This document shows, in pieces, positions 43,398 to 52,393 of a DNA stretch of 64,000 nt. Source of the DNA: Catalinimonas niigatensis (lineage in GTDB: Bacteria; Bacteroidota; Bacteroidia; Cytophagales; Cyclobacteriaceae); contig NZ_CP119422.1 in NCBI RefSeq assembly GCF_030506285.1, forward strand, positions 4,885,501-4,949,500, read 5' to 3'. The translations under genes and the position numbers were made by a program. The notes beneath the pieces are model-generated. The model saw only the letters and a list, made by a program, of their open reading frames with translations, searched no databases and was not told the DNA's origin. Each line of letters begins with the position of its first letter. Positions within the stretch are counted from its first letter, which is position 1.

Positions 43398-44266
43398 ACG
43401 GCATTCCATACCAGATGCCCATCTATGCCAAAGACTCGCCGGCACTGATGGCAGGCTTCTCCTGTGACTATGAGAAAGCCAATGCCCTGTTGCCCGGCAA
43501 CGAATTGCACGCAATGAGATTACCCAATGGCAGAGCGATTTTGCTTATTACAGTCATCAATTATGTGGACACCAGCATTGGTAAGTACATTGAGTATAGC
43601 ATCGCCATTGCTTGTACCCACGGACGCAAGCCTGCACCACCCATGCTGCCTGCTATGATGATGAAAACCTTCGGCACCGGACAATATATTCTGGACTTGC
43701 CAGTGAGTTCGGAAGTCTCAGTCAAAGGAGGTAAAGGCATATGGGGCATGCCGAAGCATCAGGCGAATCTGGACTTTATCATTACGGAGGATATGGTTTC
43801 CAGCCAGTATGAAAAAGACGGACAGTTTGCTTTCCGTATTGAAATTGACCGGCCTCAGTCGCCCAGCTTTAAGCTCAATGTAGGCACAACCAACTATTGC
43901 CGCTACCGCAATATGCTGATGGCTTCCTACATCTACTTTGAGTCCAAGGCAGGGATCAATCTTTTTGGTAAGGCCAATGGGCGCCTGTACATCGGCGATC
44001 ATCCCAATGTCTCTTATCTCCGAGATCTGGACATAAATCCTGACCCTTTCTTTACCATGTTTATGCCCAAAGCCAATGGCGTGCTGGACGATCATTTCAA
44101 GTGTTGGTTTATGACCTATGATGAGCCCCCTGCCAGCATGCCCGAAGGCTTTGAAACGGTCTTTGATCTGGGCTTAAGTGAAGAATGGCTGGCTCCTCCT
44201 AACTTCACCGATTATGAGCAATACAGGATAGGCGCAGAGAAGAAAGAAGCGGTGCTTAATACATGA
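43346..44266 (+). CDS. Acetoacetate-decarboxylase-like protein
   Basis: 306 residues, starting at an ATG 52 bases inside the preceding hydrolase gene. The region GKGIWGMPKHQANLDF near 131-146 corresponds to the conserved GxPK block of the ADC fold, and the strands before and after fit the family. The catalytic Lys of clostridial ADC cannot be assigned with certainty. In actinobacteria and others ADC-like proteins accompany GMC oxidoreductases and HCxGS hydrolases, and they may act on lipid-derived keto acids or as lactonase-like enzymes rather than on acetoacetate. Confidence 0.78.
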   Translation: MAIPKRIKRYRDRYALVDGIPYQMPIYAKDSPALMAGFSCDYEKANALLPGNELHAMRLPNGRAILLITVINYVDTSIGKYIEYSIAIACTHGRKPAPPMLPAMMMKTFGTGQYILDLPVSSEVSVKGGKGIWGMPKHQANLDFIITEDMVSSQYEKDGQFAFRIEIDRPQSPSFKLNVGTTNYCRYRNMLMASYIYFESKAGINLFGKANGRLYIGDHPNVSYLRDLDINPDPFFTMFMPKANGVLDDHFKCWFMTYDEPPASMPEGFETVFDLGLSEEWLAPPNFTDYEQYRIGAEKKEAVLNT

Positions 44267-44344
44267 TCGGGAAGAGTATTTCACTGTAAGTACTGGCATT
44301 ATCTCATGCAGATTCGCCTGTTGGTAAAAACTAATGAGAATCAG

Positions 44345-45265
44345 ATGAAAATGCTAAAAGAAATAACTTACTATTTAGCGATTACAGGACTCATTTATCA
44401 AATGGTTTCGTGCAAAAATGTATCCGAAAATGATTCTACAGCAGATATTTTAGGCAAAACATCTATGGCAGAAATAATAAAAATGCAGGTAAAAGTTGAG
44501 GGAGAAGGAAGTCCTCTGCTACTTGTTCCGGGCGGCCTGACCGGTTGGATAGGGTGGGAGCCTTTTGTGAATATTTTTACTGCAAGACAGAAAAAAGTAA
44601 TTCGTGTGCAGCTGATTAATGTAGCGTATGGATTTGACAATCAATCTTTACCCTCCGATTATTCGGTGGAACTGGAAGGCCAGGCACTTGCAGCAGCAAT
44701 GGATTCATTAGGCTATGATACCCCAATTGATGCTGTAGGATGGTCCTTTGGTGCTTTGGTATTGCTGGATTATGCGCTAAACCATCCAGAGCGCATACGT
44801 ACGATGACATTGATTGAGCCTCCGGCGTTTTGGGTACTTCGTGAAAGAAAGCTGATTGATGATAAAATACAGCAGACAATTAATTTTCATCATCAATTTA
44901 GGGGTAATATTACTGAAGATATGCTTGCAGCCTTCCTGCGGGATGCAGGTGTGTTAAGAGAAGGACAATCAGCTCAGGAACATCCCATGTGGCCTCAATG
45001 GATTACTTACAGACAGGCACTGCAAAACCTTCCGGCCATCTATACCCAAAGAGATGATTTGAAGCGACTACAAAACTTTCAAGTACCTGTAATGCTGGTG
45101 AAGGGCGGTGGATCGTCACCTAATCTACATTTGATCATTGATGAGCTTGCTGCTCACATGCCTAATGCAAACCTCATTGAAATGCCGGGAGGGCACTTGC
45201 CTCATATCGTGTCAATGGATAGCTTCCTGACAGCACTTGAAAACTTTCAAAATGAGAGAAAATGA
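44345..45265 (+). CDS. Alpha/beta hydrolase, probable lipoprotein
   Basis: 306 residues from the ATG at 44345; an upstream ATG at 44306 would place 13 residues before a signal peptide. The N-terminal hydrophobic stretch ends QMVSC, an acceptable lipobox, followed by acidic and Asn-rich residues. The fold motifs are LLLVPGGLTGWIGW, the nucleophile elbow GWSFGA with Ser, and the terminal His in MPGGHLPHI. It differs from the first hydrolase in having a normal Ser. It is spaced 78 bases after the ADC-like gene and belongs to the same run of genes. Confidence 0.8.
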   Translation: MKMLKEITYYLAITGLIYQMVSCKNVSENDSTADILGKTSMAEIIKMQVKVEGEGSPLLLVPGGLTGWIGWEPFVNIFTARQKKVIRVQLINVAYGFDNQSLPSDYSVELEGQALAAAMDSLGYDTPIDAVGWSFGALVLLDYALNHPERIRTMTLIEPPAFWVLRERKLIDDKIQQTINFHHQFRGNITEDMLAAFLRDAGVLREGQSAQEHPMWPQWITYRQALQNLPAIYTQRDDLKRLQNFQVPVMLVKGGGSSPNLHLIIDELAAHMPNANLIEMPGGHLPHIVSMDSFLTALENFQNERK

Positions 45266-45332
45266 AAACCATGAAAATGAATTGACTCAAATAATATTCA
45301 ATCTTGAATTTTCAATCTGAAATCAAACAGCT

Positions 45333-45848
45333 ATGAAAAAAACACTGCTCGACATCAACAACGCCTACATCTTTTTTTGCGCCTCGGTATATCTGGGACT
45401 CTTCTGGTCACTGCACTTTTTCTGGTTTCCCAATTATCCTACTACCTTGAATGTGGATAATTACTACGATGCGATCATTCCAATCACTGATACGGCTACC
45501 CGTTTCTTTTTCATCACCATTCCCATCATGGCAGTAGCTATTGTGATCATGCTGATCAGCGAGTGGAGAACAAAACTACGCTGGGTGCCGCTGGCCTGGG
45601 TGTTGGGTTTGCTGGCACCGGTACTGGTGCAACAGATATTCATTGAAAACGTCAACAATGAATTTAAGGCGGGTGTGACTGATCCTGCACGGCTACAGGT
45701 ACTCTTGTCAGAATGGATGTTTCTCAACGATGTGCGCTGGATTGTGCTAACGATCATGTGGTGTATTACCATGTATTTCTTTATCGCCAAGGCCAGACAG
45801 GAGAAACCGCATCCCAAAGCTACGCCCATGACTTATGAAGTAGTATAA
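45333..45848 (+). CDS. Four-helix membrane protein, unknown function
   Basis: 171 residues with four predicted membrane helices (about residues 11-30, 62-80, 87-103 and 134-153). It contains the aromatic stretch LFWSLHFFWFPNY after the first helix. No motif is recognised. It is followed after 3 bases by another small membrane protein, and the three membrane proteins in a row (45333-46644) probably form or support one membrane step of the cluster. Confidence 0.75.
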   Translation: MKKTLLDINNAYIFFCASVYLGLFWSLHFFWFPNYPTTLNVDNYYDAIIPITDTATRFFFITIPIMAVAIVIMLISEWRTKLRWVPLAWVLGLLAPVLVQQIFIENVNNEFKAGVTDPARLQVLLSEWMFLNDVRWIVLTIMWCITMYFFIAKARQEKPHPKATPMTYEVV

Positions 45849-45851
45849 AGT

Positions 45852-46238
45852 ATGGCATCCTATCTTAGCCTGCTGGTTATTATTATTTCCATCGTGACAG
45901 TAATCTCTGGTCTGACACAAGTAATTGCTCCTGACCTTGTACTAGGATTTATCGGAGCAAGTGTAACTGCTACTTCTATGCACTTTTTTGCCATTGTAGG
46001 GATGTTTATGGCGCTCTTTGGAGGGATGATGTTACATGCTGTCTATAGCGCTTATCCGAATCATGTAGCCATACTGTGGGCTGCATTCCAGAAACTGGGT
46101 GCATTTCTGGCCGTAGGCCTGGGCGTTTTCCATGACATATTTTCGCTTCTTGCATTGGGAGTGGCTTTCTTTGATCTCTTTTCAGGACTGCTGTTTTTGT
46201 ATTATCTCAAAACCCTGCGTCACCGTGAAAATCATTAG
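45852..46238 (+). CDS. Small four-helix membrane protein
   Basis: 128 residues, almost all hydrophobic, with four helices. The first contains a Gly-rich ISGLTQVIAPDLVLGFIG and the second HFFAIVGMFMALFGGMM. It resembles small integral proteins next to patatin and GMC genes in other bacteria, but the role is unknown. It starts 3 bases after the preceding stop and overlaps the next gene by 14 bases. Confidence 0.75.
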   Translation: MASYLSLLVIIISIVTVISGLTQVIAPDLVLGFIGASVTATSMHFFAIVGMFMALFGGMMLHAVYSAYPNHVAILWAAFQKLGAFLAVGLGVFHDIFSLLALGVAFFDLFSGLLFLYYLKTLRHRENH

Positions 46239-46644
46239 CTACTTTTTCTTCTACACATACATCGGATTGGTGTGCTTGGCAGGAATCTGGGGTGCGTTCT
46301 TCCGAGCTGACCTGGATTTGCTGCTTCTGATGCATCTGGATATCAGTACTTTGTCTGAAGATGCACGCATTAACCTGCTGAGCCAGTATCGTTTTCTCCG
46401 CGCCCTGGAATTAGGATTTGGGGTATTCGCCTTCACATTTGTCAAAGAGATTTTTACCCAGAAGAAATTTAATTCACTCTTCCTCATCATCATGGCTTCC
46501 GGGATTCTGGCAAGAGTAGCTTCTTTATTTTATGAAGGGTCACCTAACTGGATGATGTATTTCTTCCTCATCTACGAAATCACCGGCTGGCTTTTCATCT
46601 ACTTATATACGCGTCAAACAGTCCAGTCTTATGTCACAGCCTAA
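46225..46644 (+). CDS. Small four-helix membrane protein with GTG start
   Basis: 140 residues from a GTG at 46225 (MKIISYFFFYTYIGLVC). The frame is open upstream, but that part lies fully inside the preceding gene and is Cys/aromatic-rich shadow sequence. Four helices are predicted, with a polar loop at about 37-60. It overlaps both neighbours by 14 bases each, so the three genes and the patatin gene are translationally coupled. Confidence 0.72.
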   Translation: MKIISYFFFYTYIGLVCLAGIWGAFFRADLDLLLLMHLDISTLSEDARINLLSQYRFLRALELGFGVFAFTFVKEIFTQKKFNSLFLIIMASGILARVASLFYEGSPNWMMYFFLIYEITGWLFIYLYTRQTVQSYVTA

Positions 46645-48079
46645 GCTTATACAAGTACAAAAAGATGCTTCAGCACCTGCAAGATCGCTGATCCTGGCGG
46701 GAGGAGGAGTGCGGTTGGCCTATCAGGCAGGTGTGTTGCAGGCTTTGCAGGAAAAAGGCTTGCAGTTCAATCATGTGGATGGTACTTCGGGAGGTATTTT
46801 TAACACAGCCATGCTGGCTTCCGGACTAAATCCAGACGAAATGTGCAGTCGCTGGCGTAGCCTGAAAGTCAATCATTTCATGTCATTGCGTCCGGCCAAA
46901 AGCTATCTCAGGCTGGCCAGCATGATGGCTTTCGGAGATGCAGATGGGATTCGGCAAAAGGTATTTCCTCATCTGGGCATCGACCTACAAAAGATCAGAG
47001 CCAATGAAGACATTTGTGCGACTTTTAACGTCTGTAACTTTACCCACAAAAGCATTGAAGCCATTTCGCACCGGCAGGTGACAGAAGATCATCTGATTGC
47101 CGGCGTATCTCTGCCTATCTTTATGCCTGCCATCAAAATTCATGAGGACTGGTACAGCGATGCGGTCTGGATCAAAGATGCCAACCTGATCGAAGCGGTA
47201 AGAAGAGGAGCAGAAGAAATCTGGCTGGTATGGGCTATCGGCAATACCAAGGACTATGTACCCGGATTCTTCAACCAGTATGTGCATATGATTGAAATGA
47301 GTGCCAACGGGGGGCTGCTGGAAGAGTATGCACAGATCAATATGCTGAATGAAAGAATTGCAGCAGGTGAATCGCCCTACGGACAGAGAAGTCCCATTCG
47401 TCTGCATGTCATCAAACCGGAATATCCTTTGCCGCTGGACCCGGATTTATTTTTCAATAAGATTGACACTGGTACACTCATCAACATGGGTTATGTGGAT
47501 GCGCTGAAATACCTGGATTCTTTCAGAGAAGAAGGCGTTCCTTTTGATGCCCTCAGCACCCGCATGAAAGAGCCAGGAAATCAGTTTACTTTCCGCCAGC
47601 AGTATGAAGCTGAACTTGAGTTTGATGGGAAAAAAAGCCATGTAGCTTATTATCCTTCCTTTACTTATCGGGAAACAAAGGGTCAGTTTGCTATCCATAT
47701 GGTTTCCAGCCTCTTTGTTGAGGCTTTGGAAAGAGAGATATGCACGAAAGAAAATAAGGTGAAGCTTATAAAACATGACAAAGCTTCTTATCTTGAAATG
47801 GATTCCACTTTCGTCCATAAAGAGCAAACATACTATCTCAAAGCCAGCATCAGGCTACAATCACTGACCAACTGGCTGTTGGGGTTGGAATTTAAAAGTG
47901 TGAGGCTTCAGATTTTTGATGATAAACAACAACTGCTGGCGGAAGGTTATCTGAGACAATCTGCCGGAAGCAGACTAAAGCAGTTATTCAATACCAAGCT
48001 GACAGTCAATGGAAAGGGCGGAATCCATTGGAAACAAAAATATCAGATGATCTCAAAACTGTATACGAATGAAATTTGA
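46631..48079 (+). CDS. Patatin-like phospholipase
   Basis: 482 residues. The oxyanion motif GGGVRLAYQAG is at 24-34, the nucleophile Ser53 in GTSGG, and the catalytic Asp is probably Asp177 in YSDAVWIKDA, with Ala where a DG(A/G) motif is usual. About 320 residues of patatin domain are followed by ~150 residues that resemble an extra beta-rich lipid-facing region. It likely hydrolyses phospholipid or acylglycerol ester bonds. It overlaps the membrane gene before it by 14 bases and the phosphoesterase after it by 11 bases. Confidence 0.88.
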   Translation: MSQPKLIQVQKDASAPARSLILAGGGVRLAYQAGVLQALQEKGLQFNHVDGTSGGIFNTAMLASGLNPDEMCSRWRSLKVNHFMSLRPAKSYLRLASMMAFGDADGIRQKVFPHLGIDLQKIRANEDICATFNVCNFTHKSIEAISHRQVTEDHLIAGVSLPIFMPAIKIHEDWYSDAVWIKDANLIEAVRRGAEEIWLVWAIGNTKDYVPGFFNQYVHMIEMSANGGLLEEYAQINMLNERIAAGESPYGQRSPIRLHVIKPEYPLPLDPDLFFNKIDTGTLINMGYVDALKYLDSFREEGVPFDALSTRMKEPGNQFTFRQQYEAELEFDGKKSHVAYYPSFTYRETKGQFAIHMVSSLFVEALEREICTKENKVKLIKHDKASYLEMDSTFVHKEQTYYLKASIRLQSLTNWLLGLEFKSVRLQIFDDKQQLLAEGYLRQSAGSRLKQLFNTKLTVNGKGGIHWKQKYQMISKLYTNEI

Positions 48080-49907
48080 ACGTCAACCCATGGTGCGTTG
48101 GTACAACGTAAGGCTGCTGGCTACTACCGGACTCAAAACCATTGTCTCTTCTCTTTTTGGAAATTTCGCCGATAAGCGGGAAATACAGGCTGCCCTGAGT
48201 GCCAACGAAGCTTATGACTATTCTGACAAAGAAGACATCTGGGTGGATTATGTAGCCGATGTAGGTGATGGTTTTGACCCTACCTACACCATGGCTCATC
48301 TGCTGGCCAAGCCGTCCATAAGTGTAGAGCATCAATCCATCAAAAGAGGAGAAATTCTCATCATGGGTGGAGATCAGGTATATCCTACGCCGGAGGTGGT
48401 TGAATATAAGAATAGATTACAGGGACCTTATAGCGCAGCTTTTCCCTGGAAAGAAAATGATGAAAACCGCCCTCACCTCTACGCCATTCCCGGCAACCAC
48501 GACTGGTACGATGGCCTTACCAACTTCATCAAACTCTTTTGTCAGGACCGGTCAATCGGCAACTGGCTTACCCGGCAGAAGCGCAGCTATTTTGCCATCA
48601 AGCTTCCGCACCGCTGCTGGATCTGGGGCATTGATGTGCAGTTGCATGCTGACATTGACAAACCCCAGCGCGATTACTTTACCGAAATTGTCAGAGATGA
48701 TATGGAAGACGGAGATACCATCATCCTCTGTACTGCCGAGCCTGCCTGGATTTTTGATTCCATAGACAAAAGCAACGATACTTACGATAACCTGAAGTTT
48801 TTCATTGAAAAGCATATACTTCTCAAAGACAAAAAGAACAAAAACTGCCCTAACAAAAAGCTCAAATTGCTGGCTACCTTTTCCGGCGACCTGCACCATT
48901 ACTCCCGCTATGAGATTCTGGAGAAAGAAGGTGGGCAACTGATTACTGCCGGGGGCGGAGGCGCATTTATGCACCCCACGCATATGCTCAAAAACCATCT
49001 CACCACCGGTAACGAACAGCATGCTAAACTCAAAAGGACTTTTCCTTCACGCACCGACTCCCGGAAGATGGCGTTCACCAATCTGCTCTTTCCTTTCATG
49101 AACCGGGAGATGTCCATGATGCTGAGCTTTATCTATCTCTTCATCATATGGTTTCTGCAAAGCATGGCTGGCAATACCGTAACCGTGGATCTGGCACAGA
49201 TTCCCTATGCATGGGAGAACATGGGAGAGGCCTTTCTCGTCATCAATGATGCGCTGGCGCTTAATCCGCTGGGCATTTTGCTGAACCTGCTCCTTGTCAT
49301 TGGTATACTCACCTTTACCGATACTTCTTTTGGCAAAGGGAGATGGAACTGGATCGCCGGCGTGTTTCATGGGGTGGCCCATATGATTAACCTGTACGTA
49401 TTGCTCTGGCTTTTTTCCCGTATTAATTTTATGCTGCTGAACGGAGAAGGCTTTGGCGAGATTTACCAGCAGATGCATGCCTGGAGAGTGGCTTCTCTGC
49501 TCTACTCAGCCATATTCGTTACCGAAATGCTGACCATCGGCGCTTTGTCGGCAGGTTTTATTTTCGGAGTATACCTGCTCATCAGCTCCCTCATCTTTCA
49601 TTCTCATCCTACCGAATCTTTCTCTTCCTTCCGGGGAACAGGTTACAAAAACTTCCTCAGACTACACATTACTTCAACAGGCGTAACCATCTATCCGATT
49701 GGGGTAAGGAGAGCCGTGACCAACTGGAAAAATAAAGGTACCCAAGAAAAACCGGTATTTGAAGGTAGCCCTGTCAAGCATGAACTCATAGAACCGCCTA
49801 TACATATAAACTTCAACCGCCATGAAACGAGCCGTGAGAAATCTTCTACAAGAGAAAAAGATGCTAGTCGGCGAGTTCCATCCCAGTGGGGCACCACTGA
49901 CCATTAA
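48069..49907 (+). CDS. Membrane-anchored calcineurin-like phosphoesterase
   Basis: 612 residues. The metallophosphoesterase motifs are VADVGDGFD near 63-71, MGGDQVYP near 98-105, GNHDWYDG near 142-149 and SGDLHHYSR near 272-280. The C-terminal half has four to five membrane helices (about residues 353-370, 400-420, 430-460 and 480-520), so the catalytic part faces the cytoplasm or is held at the membrane. This fusion is unusual compared with soluble calcineurin-like enzymes. In the cluster it could act on a phospholipid or a prenyl phosphate head group; that is an inference. Confidence 0.85.
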   Translation: MKFERQPMVRWYNVRLLATTGLKTIVSSLFGNFADKREIQAALSANEAYDYSDKEDIWVDYVADVGDGFDPTYTMAHLLAKPSISVEHQSIKRGEILIMGGDQVYPTPEVVEYKNRLQGPYSAAFPWKENDENRPHLYAIPGNHDWYDGLTNFIKLFCQDRSIGNWLTRQKRSYFAIKLPHRCWIWGIDVQLHADIDKPQRDYFTEIVRDDMEDGDTIILCTAEPAWIFDSIDKSNDTYDNLKFFIEKHILLKDKKNKNCPNKKLKLLATFSGDLHHYSRYEILEKEGGQLITAGGGGAFMHPTHMLKNHLTTGNEQHAKLKRTFPSRTDSRKMAFTNLLFPFMNREMSMMLSFIYLFIIWFLQSMAGNTVTVDLAQIPYAWENMGEAFLVINDALALNPLGILLNLLLVIGILTFTDTSFGKGRWNWIAGVFHGVAHMINLYVLLWLFSRINFMLLNGEGFGEIYQQMHAWRVASLLYSAIFVTEMLTIGALSAGFIFGVYLLISSLIFHSHPTESFSSFRGTGYKNFLRLHITSTGVTIYPIGVRRAVTNWKNKGTQEKPVFEGSPVKHELIEPPIHINFNRHETSREKSSTREKDASRRVPSQWGTTDH

Positions 49908-49924
49908 CAATAAATTATAAACAG

Positions 49925-52252
49925 ATGAAACGCTTGTCAAATCTTCTGAGCACATTAAAACCCGAATATGATGTCGTAGTCGTAGGATCAGGATACGGAG
50001 GAAGCATTGCCGCCTCCCGCATGGCCCGCTGCCATCAGTCGGTCTGCCTGTTGGAAAAAGGCAAAGAGTTTTTGCCGGGCGAATTTCCTTCTTCAGTGAC
50101 CGATGCTGCCAGGGAAATGCATATGTCCAAAGGAAAAACCCAGTTGGGTACTGAGAACGGCCTGTTTGATTTCGTGGTAGGTAAGGAAATCAGCGTGCTC
50201 AAAGGCTGCGGACTGGGAGGTACTTCCCTCATCAACGCCAACGTATCCATAGAAGCAGACAGTAGGGTTTTTGACGATACCAAATGGCCTGAAGCTTTGC
50301 GCCAGGACCGGCAGGGACTGGACTTTGGTATTGCCCGGGCCCGCGATATGCTTAAACCCAATCCTTATCCCGAAGGACAAAACGGCTACAAGGTGCTTGC
50401 CAAGACCGAAGGCATGCGCACCTCCGCCAAAGCCATGCAGGAGGAGTTTAAGATGGCCGACATCAACGTAAACTTTAAGGAGGGAGTAAATCATGTGGGG
50501 GTGCATCAGAAGAGTTGTAACAACTGCGGGGATTGTGTGAGTGGTTGTAACCATACGGCCAAGAATACCACCCAGGTGAACTACCTGCCCGATGCCAAAA
50601 ATCATGGGGCAGAGATTTTTACCGAAGTAGGGGTAAGGTACATAGAAAAACAAGGCGAAGACTGGCTGGTACACTTTGATGTGCTGGGTGCCGGACGCGA
50701 AAAGTTTGATGCGTCTTCGCTTTTTGTCCGTGCCAAAAAGGTTTTCGTCAGTGCAGGCGCTCTGGGCAGTACCGAAATTCTGCTCCGCTCGGTACAAAAA
50801 GGATTATCAGCCTCTGATATGCTGGGACAAAGGTTTACCGGCAATGGCGATGTGCTGGGCTTTGGCTACAACTGCGATGTACCGGTTCGTGGCATAGGAA
50901 AAATGGTGAAAGAAGGCGTGCTAGGCGATGTAGGTCCCTGCATCACCAGTGTGATTGATATGCGCAAGCGGGAAAAGCTGGAAGAAGGCATGACCCTGGA
51001 AGAAGGCAGCGTTCCGGCAGCCATCGGCAAAGTGGTGTTGTCTTCCATCGTACATTTTACCCGCATCTTTGGCAAAGATACCGACCGTAAGCTATCCGAC
51101 TTCTTCAAAGAGAAGTGGCGTGAGCTGCATAGCATGGTGAGAGGGCCTTACTATGGTGCCGTCAACAATACACAGGTCTATCTGGTGATGGCGCATGACG
51201 ATTCCAGTGGCAAAATGTCGCTCAAACATGACCGGATTGACATCAGTTGGAAAGGAGTAGGCAAACAGAAGATCTTTAACCAGGTAGGAGAGAAGCTCCA
51301 TCTGGCTACCAAAGCATTGGGCGGATCTTATGTCAAAAATCCGGCCTTCACCAAGCTGATGGACTACGATCTGGTGACCGTACACCCCTTAGGAGGCTGT
51401 GTGATGGGTGAAGATGCCGAAACGGGCGCCGTTGACCACAAAGGACAAGTCTATTCCGGCAAGCAAGGGACAGACTTACACGAAGGTTTGTATGTGATGG
51501 ATGGTGCCATCATTCCCCGCTCCGTCGGTACCAATCCGTTGCTGACCATTTCAGGACTGGCAGAGCGTAATTGTCAGCTCATTGCCAAAGAAATGAGTTG
51601 CCAACTGGATTATGCTTTCCCTGAGATGGCTGAAAAGTCGGAAGAGGAACCCACCACCGGCATACAGTTTACCGAAAAAATGTGCGGCTTCTTCTCTGCC
51701 GAAGAAAAAGAAGATTACCAGAAAGCCTATGCCGCCGGAGAAAAGGCGAATTCTCCTTTTGACTTCATTTTGACCATACAGAGCGATGACATTGACCGTT
51801 TTGTAGAAGAGCAGGCCCACGAAGCCGGAATGATAGGTACCGTCAATGCTCCTGCACTCTCTGCTGAGCCCTTGACCATCAGCGGGGGTAAGTTTAACCT
51901 CTTCATTACTGATCCTGAAGATGCGGAGCGCAAAAAGATGGACTACCGTATGCAGATGCACAGCCGGGAAGGCAAAAGCTATTACTTCCGTGGCTACAAA
52001 GACATCCACGACGACAAGGGCTTTGACGTATGGGAAGATACGACTGTGCTTTATATCAGCGTATACGATGGTAAAGACGAGCAAGGCACCCTGCTGGGCA
52101 AAGGTATGCTGAAAATCAAACCGGCTGACTTCGCCAAACAGATGACCACCATGAAAGCCATCCACCCCAAAAACACATTGGCTGGTATAGGCGCCGTAGC
52201 CAAATTCGGTAAGCTCTTCGCCGGTTCGGTATGGGAGACCTATGTAGTTTAG
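49925..52252 (+). CDS. GMC oxidoreductase with CX2CX2CX3C motif
   Basis: 775 residues. The FAD-binding VVVGSGYGGSIAASRMA starts near residue 18, and LKGCGLGGTSLINANV follows. Cys198, Cys201, Cys204 and Cys208 form CX2CX2CX3C inside an insertion, a ferredoxin-like spacing also found in some cholesterol-oxidase-like GMC proteins. The catalytic region HPLGGCVMGEDAETGAVD and the final GMC block TNPLLTISGLAERNC end near residue 560. About 200 more residues form a beta-rich C-terminal domain. It probably oxidises a sterol-like or other bulky alcohol. It ends the cluster; a palindrome follows. Confidence 0.88.
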   Translation: MKRLSNLLSTLKPEYDVVVVGSGYGGSIAASRMARCHQSVCLLEKGKEFLPGEFPSSVTDAAREMHMSKGKTQLGTENGLFDFVVGKEISVLKGCGLGGTSLINANVSIEADSRVFDDTKWPEALRQDRQGLDFGIARARDMLKPNPYPEGQNGYKVLAKTEGMRTSAKAMQEEFKMADINVNFKEGVNHVGVHQKSCNNCGDCVSGCNHTAKNTTQVNYLPDAKNHGAEIFTEVGVRYIEKQGEDWLVHFDVLGAGREKFDASSLFVRAKKVFVSAGALGSTEILLRSVQKGLSASDMLGQRFTGNGDVLGFGYNCDVPVRGIGKMVKEGVLGDVGPCITSVIDMRKREKLEEGMTLEEGSVPAAIGKVVLSSIVHFTRIFGKDTDRKLSDFFKEKWRELHSMVRGPYYGAVNNTQVYLVMAHDDSSGKMSLKHDRIDISWKGVGKQKIFNQVGEKLHLATKALGGSYVKNPAFTKLMDYDLVTVHPLGGCVMGEDAETGAVDHKGQVYSGKQGTDLHEGLYVMDGAIIPRSVGTNPLLTISGLAERNCQLIAKEMSCQLDYAFPEMAEKSEEEPTTGIQFTEKMCGFFSAEEKEDYQKAYAAGEKANSPFDFILTIQSDDIDRFVEEQAHEAGMIGTVNAPALSAEPLTISGGKFNLFITDPEDAERKKMDYRMQMHSREGKSYYFRGYKDIHDDKGFDVWEDTTVLYISVYDGKDEQGTLLGKGMLKIKPADFAKQMTTMKAIHPKNTLAGIGAVAKFGKLFAGSVWETYVV

Positions 52253-52261
52253 CTGGAGATA

Positions 52262-52288
52262 TCTGGCAAATCTTTAAGATTTGCCAGA
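52262..52288. repeat. Perfect 27-bp palindrome after the GMC gene
   Basis: TCTGGCAAATC (52262-52272) and GATTTGCCAGA (52278-52288) form an 11-bp perfect stem around TTTAA. No T-tract follows on either strand, so it is more like a REP-type palindrome than an intrinsic terminator. Confidence 0.75.
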
Positions 52289-52393
52289 GTTGAGGAGTAC
52301 GCATTTGCAAAAAACCTGTATCTATTATAGACTCATACCATGACTTGTATTCAACTTTTGTCAATAGTTCTCAAAAACAAAAATATTTGATAT

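Noticed and set aside
51551-52165. 204-codon minus-strand frame inside the GMC gene
   Set aside because: Antisense shadow of a gene with clear FAD and GMC motifs.
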